Source of the DNA: Aquicoccus porphyridii
Lineage (GTDB): Bacteria; Pseudomonadota; Alphaproteobacteria; Rhodobacterales; Rhodobacteraceae
Reading direction: 5' to 3'
DNA: 64,000 nt
Assembly (NCBI RefSeq): GCF_008369105.1
Contig: NZ_VINQ01000004.1
Span: 173,436-237,435 of the forward strand
A program made the translations under genes and the position numbers. A model generated the notes under the pieces. It was not told the origin of the DNA. It did no database searches and saw only the letters and a program-made list of their open reading frames with translations. Positions 51,178-61,909 of the stretch are shown here, piece after piece; positions within the stretch are counted from its first letter, which is position 1, and each line of letters opens with the position of its first letter.

Positions 51178-52158
51178 ATGCCCATCCCTGCCCCCAATCT
51201 CTACCCCGCCTTCAACATCGTCCGCCTTTCCCATGTCGAGCTCGTGGTGAGCGATCTGGCGAAATCCCGCGCCTTCTATGTCGACACGCTCGGCCTGCAA
51301 GTCACCGACGAGGACCGCGAAACGATCTACCTGCGCGCGATGGAGGAACGCGGCCACCATTGCCTCGTCCTGCGCCGGGGCGATACACCTTGCGCCCGCG
51401 ATCTCGGCTTCAAGGTTTATGACGAGGACCACCTCGAAAAGGCCGCGCAGTTCTTCACCGAAAAATCGCTGCCCGTCGAATGGGTCGACCGGCCCTTTCA
51501 GTCGCGCACCTTCCGCACCCGCGATCCGCACGGCATCCCGCTGGAATTCTACGCGCGCATGGACCGCTTGGCGCCCATTCACCAGCAATACGCGCTCTAC
51601 AAGGGCGTGAAACCGCTCCGGATCGACCATTTCAACGTCTTCTCGCCCAATGTCGACGAAAGCGTGGCGTTCTACAACGATCTCGGCTTTCGCGTCACCG
51701 AATACACCGAGGACGAGGCGTCGGGCCGCCTCTGGGCCGCATGGACCCACCGCAAGGGCGGCGTGCATGACATCGCCTTCACCAACGGCACCGGCCCGCG
51801 CCTGCATCACACCGCCTTCTGGGTGCCCACGCCGCTCAACATCATCGACCTGCTTGACCTCATGTCCACCACCGGCTGGGTCGACAACATCGAACGCGGC
51901 CCCGGGCGGCATGGCATCTCCAACGCCTTCTTCCTCTATATCCGCGATCCGGACGGCCACCGGATCGAGATCTATTGCTCTGACTACCAGACCGTCGATC
52001 CCGATCTCGAACCGATCAAGTGGGATCTGAAAGACCCCCAGCGCCAGACCCTCTGGGGCGCCCCCGCCCCGCGCTCATGGTTCGAGGAAGGCTCGCTTTT
52101 CGAAGGCCAAGCACCCGTCCCCGCCCAACTCGACGCCCAACCCATCATTGCCCCGTAA
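51178..52158 (+). CDS. hpaD: 3,4-dihydroxyphenylacetate 2,3-dioxygenase (type I extradiol, VOC fold)
   Basis: ATG 51178 gives 326 residues. Two VOC modules are visible (about 15-130 and 147-280). The metal triad fits the second: His151 in RIDHFNVF, His210 in RLHHTAFW and Glu264 in HRIEIYCSDYQT. This is the Brevibacterium/Arthrobacter HPCD type, not the LigB-type HpaD of E. coli. It cleaves homoprotocatechuate between C2 and C3 with Fe(II) or Mn(II). Confidence 0.92.
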   Translation: MPIPAPNLYPAFNIVRLSHVELVVSDLAKSRAFYVDTLGLQVTDEDRETIYLRAMEERGHHCLVLRRGDTPCARDLGFKVYDEDHLEKAAQFFTEKSLPVEWVDRPFQSRTFRTRDPHGIPLEFYARMDRLAPIHQQYALYKGVKPLRIDHFNVFSPNVDESVAFYNDLGFRVTEYTEDEASGRLWAAWTHRKGGVHDIAFTNGTGPRLHHTAFWVPTPLNIIDLLDLMSTTGWVDNIERGPGRHGISNAFFLYIRDPDGHRIEIYCSDYQTVDPDLEPIKWDLKDPQRQTLWGAPAPRSWFEEGSLFEGQAPVPAQLDAQPIIAP

Positions 52159-52168
52159 AGGACATCCC

Positions 52169-52480
52169 ATGTGCGACACGACCCAAGGCACCGCCAAAGG
52201 CGACATCCTGATCGAAAACGACCGCGTCCGCGTCACCCGCTGGAGCTTTGCGGCAAAGGGCGACAACACCGGCTGGCACCGCCACGAACATGATTACGTC
52301 GTCATCCCGCAATTCGACGGCACGCTCGAGATCAAGTTGCCGGGGGGCGAGCGCACCACCGCAGAGCTGCGCACGGGCGAACCCTATTACCGCCCCTTGG
52401 GCACCGAGCATGACGTGATCAGCGGCAATGACTTCCCCTGCGCCTTCATCGAGGTTGAACTCATGGACCGCAAAGGCTGA
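52169..52480 (+). CDS. Small cupin protein within the hpa operon
   Basis: ATG 52169 gives 103 residues that form a single cupin domain. GWHRHEHDYVVIPQFDGTLEI supplies the usual His-x-His-Glu...metal site, and GEPYYRPLGTEHDVIS supplies the second motif with its histidine. It sits 10 bases after hpaD and 4 bases before hpaG, so it is cotranscribed, but it is not one of the classical hpa enzymes. It might be an isomerase or decarboxylase helper, or a sensor; no function is assigned. Confidence 0.85.
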   Translation: MCDTTQGTAKGDILIENDRVRVTRWSFAAKGDNTGWHRHEHDYVVIPQFDGTLEIKLPGGERTTAELRTGEPYYRPLGTEHDVISGNDFPCAFIEVELMDRKG

Positions 52481-52484
52481 TCCG

Positions 52485-53342
52485 ATGCGCTATGCCACCG
52501 TCACCACTGCCGAAGGGCCGCTTTACGGCATCGTCACCGACGACGGCTTCATCGCCCTCTCGCCCGATTTCCCGCAATGGCAAACCCTGACCGACGTGAT
52601 CCGCGCCGGCGCGCTGCACGATCTGGCCCGCGCCGCGACGGGCCGCACCGTCACCCACGAAAACGGCACCTTCACCCATGACATCCCCCTGCCCGATCCG
52701 GGGAAAATCCTCTGCGTCGGCGTCAATTTCCCCGACCGCAACGCCGAATACAAGGACGGGCAGGACGCCCCGCCCAACATGTCGCTCTTCATCCGCTTCG
52801 CGCAAAGCTTTACCGGCCACGGGCAAAACCTCGTCCGCCCGCCGGAAACCCCGCAGCTCGACTACGAGGGCGAAATCGCGGTCGTGATCGGCAAACCCGG
52901 CCGCCGCATCCCGCAGAGCGACGCCTATGATCACATCGCCGCCATCACCCTTTGCAACGAAGGCACCCTGCGCGACTGGGTGCGGCACGCGAAATTCAAC
53001 GTGACGCAAGGCAAGAACTGGGATCGTTCCGGCGCGATGGGGCCATGGCTCATCCCCTTCACCCACGCCGCCCAACTCGACGACATCCGCCTCACCACCC
53101 ACGTGAATGGCGAGTTGCGACAGGATGACCGGACCAGCCGCATGCTCTTCCCGATCCGCCGCCAGATCGAATATATCTCGACCTTCACCACGCTCCACCC
53201 CGGCGATATCATCGTCACCGGCACCCCCACCGGCGCGGGTGCTCGCTTCGACCCGCCCCGCTTTCTCGAACCGGGCGATGAAATCCAGGTCAGCGCCGAA
53301 GGTATCGGCACCCTCATCAACGGCGTGGAGGACGAGGCATGA
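52485..53342 (+). CDS. hpaG: Fumarylacetoacetate-hydrolase-family enzyme (HpaG-like decarboxylase/isomerase)
   Basis: ATG 52485 gives 285 residues. The FAH domain (about 75-285) has KILCVGVNFPDRNAEYKD, the metal-binding LDYEGEIAVVIGK and DIIVTGTPTGAGA. In E. coli HpaG is a fused double FAH protein; here there is one domain with an N-terminal DUF2437-like cap. The position between hpaD and hpaH implies the 5-oxopent-3-ene-1,2,5-tricarboxylate decarboxylase step. It overlaps hpaH by 4 bases. Confidence 0.85.
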   Translation: MRYATVTTAEGPLYGIVTDDGFIALSPDFPQWQTLTDVIRAGALHDLARAATGRTVTHENGTFTHDIPLPDPGKILCVGVNFPDRNAEYKDGQDAPPNMSLFIRFAQSFTGHGQNLVRPPETPQLDYEGEIAVVIGKPGRRIPQSDAYDHIAAITLCNEGTLRDWVRHAKFNVTQGKNWDRSGAMGPWLIPFTHAAQLDDIRLTTHVNGELRQDDRTSRMLFPIRRQIEYISTFTTLHPGDIIVTGTPTGAGARFDPPRFLEPGDEIQVSAEGIGTLINGVEDEA

Positions 53343-54136
53343 CCCCGCAAGAGATCGAACAGGCCGCGCAATCTCTCCTCGAAGCCGAGGAAACCGGCCA
53401 GCAGACCGGCCTGCTCTCCACCGCCCACCCCACGATCACCATGGACGACGCCTATGCCGTCCAGTCCGCGCTGATCGCCCGCAAGAAATCCACCGGGCGC
53501 CGCGTGATCGGCTGGAAGATCGGCCTCACCTCCCGCGCCATGCAACAGGCACTGGGCATCACCACCCCAGACAGCGGCGTTCTGCTCGACGACATGAAGT
53601 TCGCTAACGGCGCCACCATCCCCGCGGGCCGCTTCATCCAGCCCCGCATCGAGGCCGAGATCGTCTTCGTCATGAAGGCCCCGCTCAAGGGCGCCGTCAC
53701 GCGCGACGACGTGCTCGCCGCCACCGATTACGTCGCCCCCGCGATCGAGATCCTCGACACCCGGATCAAGCGCACCTGCCCCACCACCGGCCAGCCGCGC
53801 CGCATCTTCGACACCATCGCCGACAACGCCGCCAATGCGGGCATCATCCTCGGCGACCATAGGTTCGACCCCGCGAAAGAAGACCTCCGCCGCACCGGCG
53901 CCATCGTCAGCGCAAACAGCATCGTCGAGGAAACCGGCCTCGGCGCCGGCGTGCTGGGCGATCCGGTCATGGGAATCGTCTGGCTGTCCGAGCGGATGAC
54001 CCAATACGGCCAGAGCATCGAACCCGGCCAGGTGATCCTCTCAGGCAGCTTCATCCGCCCGCTCGAATGCCCCCCCGGCACCGAGATCGACGCCGATTTC
54101 GGCCCCTGGGGCCATGTCACCTGCCGCTTCGACTGA
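53339..54136 (+). CDS. hpaH: 2-oxo-hept-4-ene-1,7-dioate hydratase
   Basis: The 265-residue protein belongs to the MhpD/HpaH hydratase family: AYAVQSALIARKKSTGRRVIGWKIGLTSRAMQQALGI, QPRIEAEIVFVM with the metal-binding glutamates, and ILSGSFIRPLECPPG near the end. It hydrates the dienoate before aldol cleavage. The aldolase gene hpaI does not follow; the operon ends here. Confidence 0.92.
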   Translation: MTPQEIEQAAQSLLEAEETGQQTGLLSTAHPTITMDDAYAVQSALIARKKSTGRRVIGWKIGLTSRAMQQALGITTPDSGVLLDDMKFANGATIPAGRFIQPRIEAEIVFVMKAPLKGAVTRDDVLAATDYVAPAIEILDTRIKRTCPTTGQPRRIFDTIADNAANAGIILGDHRFDPAKEDLRRTGAIVSANSIVEETGLGAGVLGDPVMGIVWLSERMTQYGQSIEPGQVILSGSFIRPLECPPGTEIDADFGPWGHVTCRFD

Positions 54137-54149
54137 CCCACACCCCTGC

Positions 54150-54176
54150 TTCATCTGACTGAAAATACCTCGGGGG
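54150..54176 (+). repeat. Dispersed intergenic motif, copy 4
   Basis: It reads TTCATCTGACTGAAAATACC followed by TCGGGGG and lies 14 bases after the hpaH stop, in the gap before the convergent cytochrome gene. Confidence 0.45.
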
Positions 54177-54251
54177 TGCTGACAAAATGCCCCGGCATTT
54201 TGCAGCTCGGGGGCTGGCCCCCGCTCCGACCTCACAACAGGCGCAACCGCC

Positions 54252-54725
54252 TCAGTTCACGCCAATCCCGTTTTCCCGTTGCAGTTCCCGCACATAGGCG
54301 GTGATCGCGCGGATATCCGCCCCGGTCAGCCCCGCGACCGGGGCCATGTCCCCGAACCGCCAGTGATGCGCCCGCACACCGTTCTTCACCGCCATCTCGA
54401 ACGCGTAATCGGCATGATGCGAGGGCTCGTATATCTTGTGGACAAGCGGCGGCCCGCTGCCCATCACCCCGGCGGCGTTGTCGCCGTGACAGGCCACGCA
54501 TTTCGCTTCAAAGGCGCGCTGGCCCATCCGTGCCTCCGCGCTGATCGTCTCGGGCAATACCGGCGTCACGATCGGGGCGCCCTCGGCCACGCCCGACACC
54601 CGGGCCGACGCCATCTCTTCGGGCAATCCGCGCGCCCCCTGCGGCGCCATGCCGGGCGCGCCGAAGAGCCACCACCCAACCGCCGCCAGCACGATCAGCG
54701 CAAACCCAAGCCCTGCAATACGCAT
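54252..54725 (-). CDS. Membrane-anchored c-type cytochrome
   Basis: The 157-residue protein has an N-terminal signal/anchor (GLGFALIVLAAVGWWLFG), a heme c site CVACH near residue 77 with a flanking HGDNAAGVMGSGPPLV, and a candidate axial methionine in FGDMAPVAGLT. The C-terminal ADIRAITAYVRELQ helix is standard for class I cytochromes c. The redox partners are not apparent from the neighbours. Confidence 0.88.
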   Translation of the reverse strand: MRIAGLGFALIVLAAVGWWLFGAPGMAPQGARGLPEEMASARVSGVAEGAPIVTPVLPETISAEARMGQRAFEAKCVACHGDNAAGVMGSGPPLVHKIYEPSHHADYAFEMAVKNGVRAHHWRFGDMAPVAGLTGADIRAITAYVRELQRENGIGVN

Positions 54726-54789
54726 CGTTCATCCTTTGCATGTCATTCGGATGACAGACACCCTTCCCACGGGGGAGGGTCAAGCCCGC

Positions 54790-55935
54790 TCAGCCCAGAA
54801 ACCGCGCCGCCACGTCGCCCGCCATCCACGCGACCCGCCCGCCCGCGAACGTCGCCACCAACCTGCCGCTGCCCGGCTCCAGAACCACCAAATCCGCGCA
54901 CTTGCCCGGGCTGAGCTCCCCCCGGTCGTCCAGCCCCAAAAGCCGCGCAGGCCCCGCCGAGACCAGCGCCCAGGCCCCGGCCAGGTCGAGCACCCCGGCG
55001 CGCTCAAGAAACAGAGCCGCCCGCCACAACGACGGGTAATGGTAATCCGAGGCCAGCGCATCGCACAGCCCCAGCGCAATGAGGTCGAGCGCCGAGGCAT
55101 TGCCCTTGTGCGACCCGCCCCGCATCACGTTGGGTGCACCCAGAACGATTCCGTCACCGCCCGCGCGCGCCGCCTCCGCCGCCTCAAGCGTCTCGGGAAA
55201 CTCGGTGATCGGGCAGCCCCGCGCGCGCCACTCCGCCCGATCCTGCGCGCTGTGGTCGTCATGGCTCCCCAGCCGCACATCCCGCGCCGCCAGTCGCGCG
55301 GCAAGTGCGCCCACGGCCCCCGGCACCTCGCCGCGACGGTCATGCATCTCCTGCATCAGCGCCAACAGCGCCTCGGGGCTGCGCCGCGACTTGAGCGCAG
55401 TCCCGGCCAGCCGTGCGGGCCGCTTGCCCGCCGCCAGCCTCTCATGCGGCAGGTGATCGTTGAACACCACGTAATCGACGCCGAACTCCACCACCAGCGC
55501 CTCGAACTCGGCGTAAAGGTCCAAGAGATGCGTCTCGAGCCGCAACTGCACCCGCAGATCCACCTCGACCCGGTCCCGCACCCCGCCCAGCGCCTCCAGC
55601 ATGGCGCGGGCGAAGTCCGGCCCGCGCAAGCCGCCCTCCCAACTGAAGAACTGGGCCAGCACGCCAGTGGTGATCCCGTTCGCGGCCAATTCCGCGGCGC
55701 AGGCCTCGATGCCCCCGCCCATATCCTTCATCGCCCCCCGGCGCGGCGCCACATGGCGCTCGAACCCGTCGCCATGAATGTCCACGATCCCCGGCAGGAC
55801 CTGATAGCCCGAAAGATCGACCGCCCGCCCCACCGGCGCCTTCGCGATCACCCCGTCGGCAAACCCCAACGGCGCCTGGTCGAGCCCCCCGGGCCGCAAC
55901 ACCTGCGCCCCCTCAAGCGTCAGCGCGAGGCTCAC
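54790..55935 (-). CDS. phnM: Alpha-D-ribose 1-methylphosphonate 5-triphosphate diphosphohydrolase PhnM
   Basis: The GTG at 55935 overlaps the upstream stop by 4 bases and yields 381 residues. It is an amidohydrolase-fold protein: [15 protein letters not shown] gives the first metal histidines, [10 protein letters not shown] another, and [30 protein letters not shown] the diagnostic PhnM block. It removes pyrophosphate in the C-P lyase pathway of phosphonate use. No other phn gene is near, and it is paired with a lipase-like gene, both unusual. Confidence 0.9.
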   Translation of the reverse strand: MSLALTLEGAQVLRPGGLDQAPLGFADGVIAKAPVGRAVDLSGYQVLPGIVDIHGDGFERHVAPRRGAMKDMGGGIEACAAELAANGITTGVLAQFFSWEGGLRGPDFARAMLEALGGVRDRVEVDLRVQLRLETHLLDLYAEFEALVVEFGVDYVVFNDHLPHERLAAGKRPARLAGTALKSRRSPEALLALMQEMHDRRGEVPGAVGALAARLAARDVRLGSHDDHSAQDRAEWRARGCPITEFPETLEAAEAARAGGDGIVLGAPNVMRGGSHKGNASALDLIALGLCDALASDYHYPSLWRAALFLERAGVLDLAGAWALVSAGPARLLGLDDRGELSPGKCADLVVLEPGSGRLVATFAGGRVAWMAGDVAARFLG

Positions 55936-56651
55936 CTGCCCGGCCCCGGGATCAGGTCGCCCATCTCCATCCCGTGATCGAACTGACCATGTTCGAGGAA
56001 ATACAGCACCTGCGCGATCACCATCGGCGCGTTCATCATGAAGGTATGCGTGACCGGCAACACGATATGATCCGCCATTCCCTCGACCCGGGTCGAGGCG
56101 ACCGAGACCTTGCCATCATCCGGCCCGGGCAGGATCACCGAATAGGCCGGGCTCAGCGACCGGTTCCCGGCGATCACGCCCAGATCGAACGCGACCGGCC
56201 CCAGATGCGCGGGCAGCCCCTCGGGCCCGGTGCCAAGCTGCATCCCCGCCGGGCCGTTGATCCAGTCGAACACCGCGATATCGCCCAGCGTATCCACCAG
56301 CTCCGACCCCTGGTTGGGCGGGGCCAGCATCACCACCCGGCCAAGGTTGGCCGGTTGATGCGTCTCGAGCCATGTGCGCACCAGGATGCCACCCATCGAA
56401 TGGGTCACGAAATGCACCGTGTCGTCGCCGCAATCGTCCACCGCCCTCGGCAGGGTCTTGACCACGAGCGACACGATGGTCTCCTCGGTCGACGGGTATC
56501 CGGGCCGCACCACCCGGTAACCTTCGGTTTCAAGAACCTCTTCCATCACCAGGAACGACACCTCGCTGCGCGCCAGCCCATGAAGCAGCACGACACAATC
56601 CGCCCGCGCCATGACGGGAAACATCAGCATTATGAGGAAAAGCCACCGCAT
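55932..56651 (-). CDS. Exported alpha/beta hydrolase (lipase/esterase-like)
   Basis: ATG 56651 gives 239 residues with a signal peptide ([19 protein letters not shown]). The oxyanion-loop VLLHGLARS, the nucleophile elbow THSMGG (serine near residue 95) and a late His ([11 protein letters not shown]) make up the catalytic machinery. [17 protein letters not shown] is typical of small lipase-like hydrolases. It is translationally coupled to phnM. It diverges from the Nudix gene. Confidence 0.88.
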   Translation of the reverse strand: MRWLFLIMLMFPVMARADCVVLLHGLARSEVSFLVMEEVLETEGYRVVRPGYPSTEETIVSLVVKTLPRAVDDCGDDTVHFVTHSMGGILVRTWLETHQPANLGRVVMLAPPNQGSELVDTLGDIAVFDWINGPAGMQLGTGPEGLPAHLGPVAFDLGVIAGNRSLSPAYSVILPGPDDGKVSVASTRVEGMADHIVLPVTHTFMMNAPMVIAQVLYFLEHGQFDHGMEMGDLIPGPGR

Positions 56652-56694
56652 GGGGCTTGAGATAGGCCGAAACCCGCGCCTATGAAAGGGCGTT

Positions 56695-57147
56695 ATGAGC
56701 ACATGCCCCATCCGCCTCGCCACCCGCGCGCTTTTGCTGCACGATGACCGGCTGTTGCTGGTCAACGCCTTCCCGGATGCGTCCTCCACGCTCTGGTGTG
56801 CGCCCGGTGGCGGGGCCGATCCGCATATGTCCCTGCCCGACAACCTCGCCCGCGAGGTGCACGAGGAAACCGGCCTTTCCATCGCGGTCGGCGCGCCCGC
56901 CCTCGTCAACGAGTTCCACAACCCGGACACCGACTTTCACCAGGTCGAGGTGTTCTTTCGCTGCACCCTCACCAGCGGCGAGATCACCGACGACTGGATC
57001 GACCCCGAGGGCATCGTCCACCGCCGCCGCTGGGTCGCCCGCGCCGAAATGGCGGGGCTGCGCTTCAAACCCGACGCCCTGCCCGCCGCCGCATGGGGCA
57101 CGGCCACCTGCGCCTATGACCCCCTCGAACGCCTCGCAAAGGCATAA
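56695..57147 (+). CDS. Nudix hydrolase
   Basis: The 150-residue protein has a Nudix box at about 39-61: [23 protein letters not shown]. The REVHEETG core with the magnesium-binding glutamates is intact, but the first glutamate of G-x5-E is methionine. It probably hydrolyses a nucleoside diphosphate derivative. Its last 34 bases overlap the end of the convergent DMT gene. Confidence 0.88.
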   Translation: MSTCPIRLATRALLLHDDRLLLVNAFPDASSTLWCAPGGGADPHMSLPDNLAREVHEETGLSIAVGAPALVNEFHNPDTDFHQVEVFFRCTLTSGEITDDWIDPEGIVHRRRWVARAEMAGLRFKPDALPAAAWGTATCAYDPLERLAKA

Positions 57148-57956
57148 TTGGCAATTCCCACGCCCCCCAGCACCAGCAGCAACGCCAGCACCACGCGCAG
57201 GCTCACCGCCTCGCCCAGCAGGAGAGCACCGCCCGCGATCGCGATCACCGGCACGGTGAGTTGCGCCACCGCCGCCCGCGTCGCCCCCAGCCCCGGCAGG
57301 ACGTGATACCACAGCGCATAGCCCAGCCCCGACGTCACCGCCCCCGACACCACGGCCAGCCAAAGCCCCGCCATGCTGCTCGCATCGGGTCGCATGAGCC
57401 AGACCAGCACCGCCACCGGCGCGGCCCAGAGAAAACTCGCCGCCGTCACCGCCAGCGGATCGCGCACCCCCCGCCCGATCAGCGAATAAAGCCCCCAGCC
57501 CAGCGCCGCCGCAACCATCAACCCCGCCCCCCACAGGTCGGGCGCGGCCCCGCCACTGGGCCACATCAGGTAACACAGGCCCACGAAACTCACCCCGGCC
57601 CCCAACCAGCGCCGCATCGGCACCACGTCACCGCCGATCAGCGCGCCCGCGAACATCGTCACCTGAACACCACCAAAGAGGATCAGCGCCCCGACCCCCG
57701 CGGGCAGGCTGACATAGGCGAACGAGAACCCCAGCATATAGAGCGCCAGCGCCGCAGGCCCACTCACCCCCACGCGCCACTTCACGCCACCGCCCCGCGC
57801 CGCGACCAGCAGCGCCAGCATCACCGCCCCCGAGATCAGCCGGATCGCGGCGAAACTCGCCGGTCCCGCCTCGCCCGCATCAAGCGCCAGCCGGTTGAGC
57901 ACCGAATTGGCGGCAAACGCCACCATGGTCAGCGCGGTCAGAAGGAACACCTTCAT
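57114..57956 (-). CDS. DMT-superfamily (EamA) transporter
   Basis: The 280-residue protein has about ten hydrophobic helices in two repeats. The first opens LLTALTMVAFAANSVLNRLALDAG, and the second contains AAALGWGLYSLIGR and WYHVLPGLGATRAAVAQLTVPVIAIAGGALLLGE, all EamA hallmarks. It likely exports a metabolite or amino acid. Its start overlaps the stop of the upstream VOC gene by 4 bases, so the two form an operon. Confidence 0.92.
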   Translation of the reverse strand: MKVFLLTALTMVAFAANSVLNRLALDAGEAGPASFAAIRLISGAVMLALLVAARGGGVKWRVGVSGPAALALYMLGFSFAYVSLPAGVGALILFGGVQVTMFAGALIGGDVVPMRRWLGAGVSFVGLCYLMWPSGGAAPDLWGAGLMVAAALGWGLYSLIGRGVRDPLAVTAASFLWAAPVAVLVWLMRPDASSMAGLWLAVVSGAVTSGLGYALWYHVLPGLGATRAAVAQLTVPVIAIAGGALLLGEAVSLRVVLALLLVLGGVGIANYAFARRSRGS

Positions 57957-58537
57957 GCATAGGGATTCCGCGCCGCGCGATCCTGCGACAGCGAATCTTG
58001 CCGCCGCTCGACCAGCATCTCGATCGCATCGGCCAGGTGCACCTCCTGGATGTTGTAATCACCCCGCGCCACGCGCAGGCGGTGCGCCTCAATCATCACG
58101 TCGGCATGGGTGCAACCCACCGGCGGCTCGAACCGGTAACAGGCCAGTTCGATCAACAGGCCCAGCGGGTCCTTGAAATAGATCGAATCCATGAACCCCC
58201 GGTCCTTGACCCCCGAATGCCCGACCCCGCGCGCCTCCAGCCGCTCGATCACCTGGCTGAACACCGCGTGGCTCACGTTGAACGCCAGGTGATGCACGCA
58301 TCCCGGCTCGGTCGGCGTGCGCCGCCGGTCGGGGGTGCGGGTCTCGTTGGTGAAAACGGTGATCAGCCGCCCGTCGCCCGGATCGAAATAAAGATGCCCC
58401 TCATCCGGCGCATCGAGATTGGGCTGATCGAAGATGAAGGGCATGCCAAGCAGCCCCTCCCAGAAATCAATGCTGGTCTGCCGGTCGGCCCCGGTCAGCG
58501 TGATGTGATGCACGCCCTGAACCTGTAACTTGCGCAT
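57953..58537 (-). CDS. VOC (glyoxalase/extradiol fold) family protein
   Basis: The 194-residue protein has a first VOC strand with histidines (VQGVHHITLTGADRQTSIDFW) and a second with CVHHLAFNV, followed by RGFMDSIYFKDPLGLLIELACYRF, whose glutamate completes a metal site. The C-terminal 45 residues are helical and unusual. It may be a ring-opening dioxygenase or a glyoxalase-type enzyme. It is cotranscribed with the EamA transporter. Confidence 0.87.
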   Translation of the reverse strand: MRKLQVQGVHHITLTGADRQTSIDFWEGLLGMPFIFDQPNLDAPDEGHLYFDPGDGRLITVFTNETRTPDRRRTPTEPGCVHHLAFNVSHAVFSQVIERLEARGVGHSGVKDRGFMDSIYFKDPLGLLIELACYRFEPPVGCTHADVMIEAHRLRVARGDYNIQEVHLADAIEMLVERRQDSLSQDRAARNPYA

Positions 58538-58642
58538 GGTCGGCCCTCCTTTTGGCCGAGGATAGACCGCCCGAGCCCCCCTGTCGCCCCCTCCCGGCGC
58601 AGGGCACCCGCGCGCGATTGCACAGGATCGGGCCCGGATCGG

Positions 58643-59392
58643 TCATCCCGGCAGTGTCACGATGGCAGCCCCGCGATCCGTCGCAACGATCGTGTGCTCA
58701 TACTGCACGACATGAGCGGCCGGCTCGCTGTAAAGTGTCCAGCCATCGCGCCCGTCGGCCGCCCAAAGCCCGCCGGTCGAGAGAAAGGGTTCGACGGTCA
58801 TGACAAGCCCCTTGTGAATGCGACGGGTATCCCCACGAGTGGGCCAGGTCGGGATCTCTTCCGGATATTCGTGCAGGGATCGGCCCACACCATGACTCGC
58901 GAGATTTCGGATCAGCGTGTAGCCCCGGTCCGAGGCGAAGCGCCCGATGGCCCGTCCGATACCGGCCAACGGCTTGTTGCGGCCGACCTGCGCAATCCCG
59001 ATTTGCATCGCGCGCTTCCCGTCTCGGCAGAGGCGAGTTAGCGACGGGGCCACCGGCGGAACACGATAGGTCGCGCCGGTATCCGCGAAAAAGCCGTTCC
59101 TGGAAGCCGACACATCAATATTCACAAGATCACCGCGTGCAATGACACGCTCGCCGGGAATACCGTGTGCGATCTCCTCGTTCACACTTATGCACGTGGC
59201 TCGTGGAAAGCCGTAAACCGATTGCGGTGCCGAGACAGCCCCTTCACGCTCCAGCAGGTCGCTGCCGATCTCGTCCAGTTCCCCGGTGGTCATGCCCGGC
59301 TCCATCGCCTTCGCCATGGCCTGCATCGTATTCGCGACAATTCGGCCGATCTCTTTCAACCCATCCAGTTCATCTTGCTTTGTGATCGTCAT
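58643..59392 (-). CDS. map: Type I methionine aminopeptidase
   Basis: The 249-residue protein has all MetAP metal ligands: Asp in LVNIDVSASRNG, Asp in GFFADTGATY, His in ASHGVGRSLHE, Glu in MTVEPFLS and Glu in QYEHTIVATD. It removes the initiator methionine in the cytoplasm. Its spacing and lack of ribosomal neighbours suggest a second, non-essential copy, but this cannot be proved from the window. Confidence 0.9.
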   Translation of the reverse strand: MTITKQDELDGLKEIGRIVANTMQAMAKAMEPGMTTGELDEIGSDLLEREGAVSAPQSVYGFPRATCISVNEEIAHGIPGERVIARGDLVNIDVSASRNGFFADTGATYRVPPVAPSLTRLCRDGKRAMQIGIAQVGRNKPLAGIGRAIGRFASDRGYTLIRNLASHGVGRSLHEYPEEIPTWPTRGDTRRIHKGLVMTVEPFLSTGGLWAADGRDGWTLYSEPAAHVVQYEHTIVATDRGAAIVTLPG

Positions 59393-59570
59393 CGCCGATG
59401 CTCCTTCGTTCAGGGCCAGCGTAGCACTGAAGGGTTGGATTGTCCCGCAGACCGGAAGTTGACCTTGTAGAGGTCCGGCTCATGCCGAAACTCTCGAAGT
59501 TTCCTTCGCAATCGTCAACGCTTCAGCCCCTCTTGCGGCGAAGCTTCGTGCCCCGAGACGCGGCACCGCA

Positions 59571-59603
59571 AAATAAAAAGGGGCCACCCGTGGGCAGCCC
59601 CTT
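59571..59603 (-). terminator. Rho-independent terminator of groESL
   Basis: On the minus strand, 25 bases past the groEL stop, AAGGGGC (59603-59597) and GCCCCTT (59584-59578) form a stem, with further pairing inside the loop, followed by TTTATTT. This is a good intrinsic terminator. Confidence 0.8.
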
Positions 59604-59627
59604 CCATATCGGCAAGGCCAAAGCAGC

Positions 59628-61322
<1,695 letters not shown>

Positions 61323-61338
61323 TCACGATCCGCGGAAT

Positions 61339-61650
61339 TCAGGCCGCCTTGGCCGCCTTGCCGCTTCCCATGATGCCCATGATGTCGGACTCTTTCATGA
61401 TCAACAGTTCCTCACCGTCGATCGTCACTTCCGTGCCCGACCATTTGCCGAACAGAACGCGATCGCCGACCTTGACATCAAGGGCGATGCGCTCGCCGTC
61501 CTCGTCGCGCGCGCCCGCGCCAACTGCGACGATTTCACCTTCCGCCGGCTTTTCCTTGGCGCTGTCGGGGATGATCAGCCCGCCTGCGGTTTTCTCTTCG
61601 CTTTCAACGCGGCGCACGACCACGCGGTCATGAAGCGGTGTAAATGCCAT
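61339..61650 (-). CDS. groES: Co-chaperonin GroES
   Basis: ATG 61650 gives 103 residues. The sequence [33 protein letters not shown] includes the mobile loop that binds GroEL, and [26 protein letters not shown] is the conserved end. It is the first gene of the operon under CIRCE control. Confidence 0.98.
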   Translation of the reverse strand: MAFTPLHDRVVVRRVESEEKTAGGLIIPDSAKEKPAEGEIVAVGAGARDEDGERIALDVKVGDRVLFGKWSGTEVTIDGEELLIMKESDIMGIMGSGKAAKAA

Positions 61651-61715
61651 CTCTGTACTCCTCTGAGACAGTCGTTTCTCCCGGGCTCGCCACGCCCGAA
61701 GCACGTGAGCGAGCG

Positions 61716-61742
61716 TTAGCACTCATTGGGTTCGAGTGCTAA
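61716..61742. promoter_or_regulatory. CIRCE operator (HrcA binding site)
   Basis: TTAGCACTC and GAGTGCTAA are separated by 9 bases, an exact match to the CIRCE consensus. It lies between the groES promoter and the start codon, so HrcA binding represses the groESL operon until heat shock. Confidence 0.95.
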
Positions 61743-61749
61743 CGGCGTA

Positions 61750-61778
61750 TAGCTAAGGTTATGGCCCGCGCCTGTCAA
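61750..61778 (-). promoter_or_regulatory. Sigma-70 promoter of groESL
   Basis: On the minus strand TTGACA (61778-61773) and TAGCTA (61755-61750) are 17 bases apart and lie immediately upstream of CIRCE. This is the standard arrangement of HrcA-controlled chaperonin operons. Confidence 0.75.
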
Positions 61779-61909
61779 GACAGCGTTTCGCGAAAATTGG
61801 CGCCGTCCTGCACACCGACCTTCACAGCCCCCGACTTCGGGGTTAAGCCCGCGCCGCAAACACGCTAACCTGCCCCCCGAACCCCGCCATCCCGACCGGA
61901 GCCCGACCC

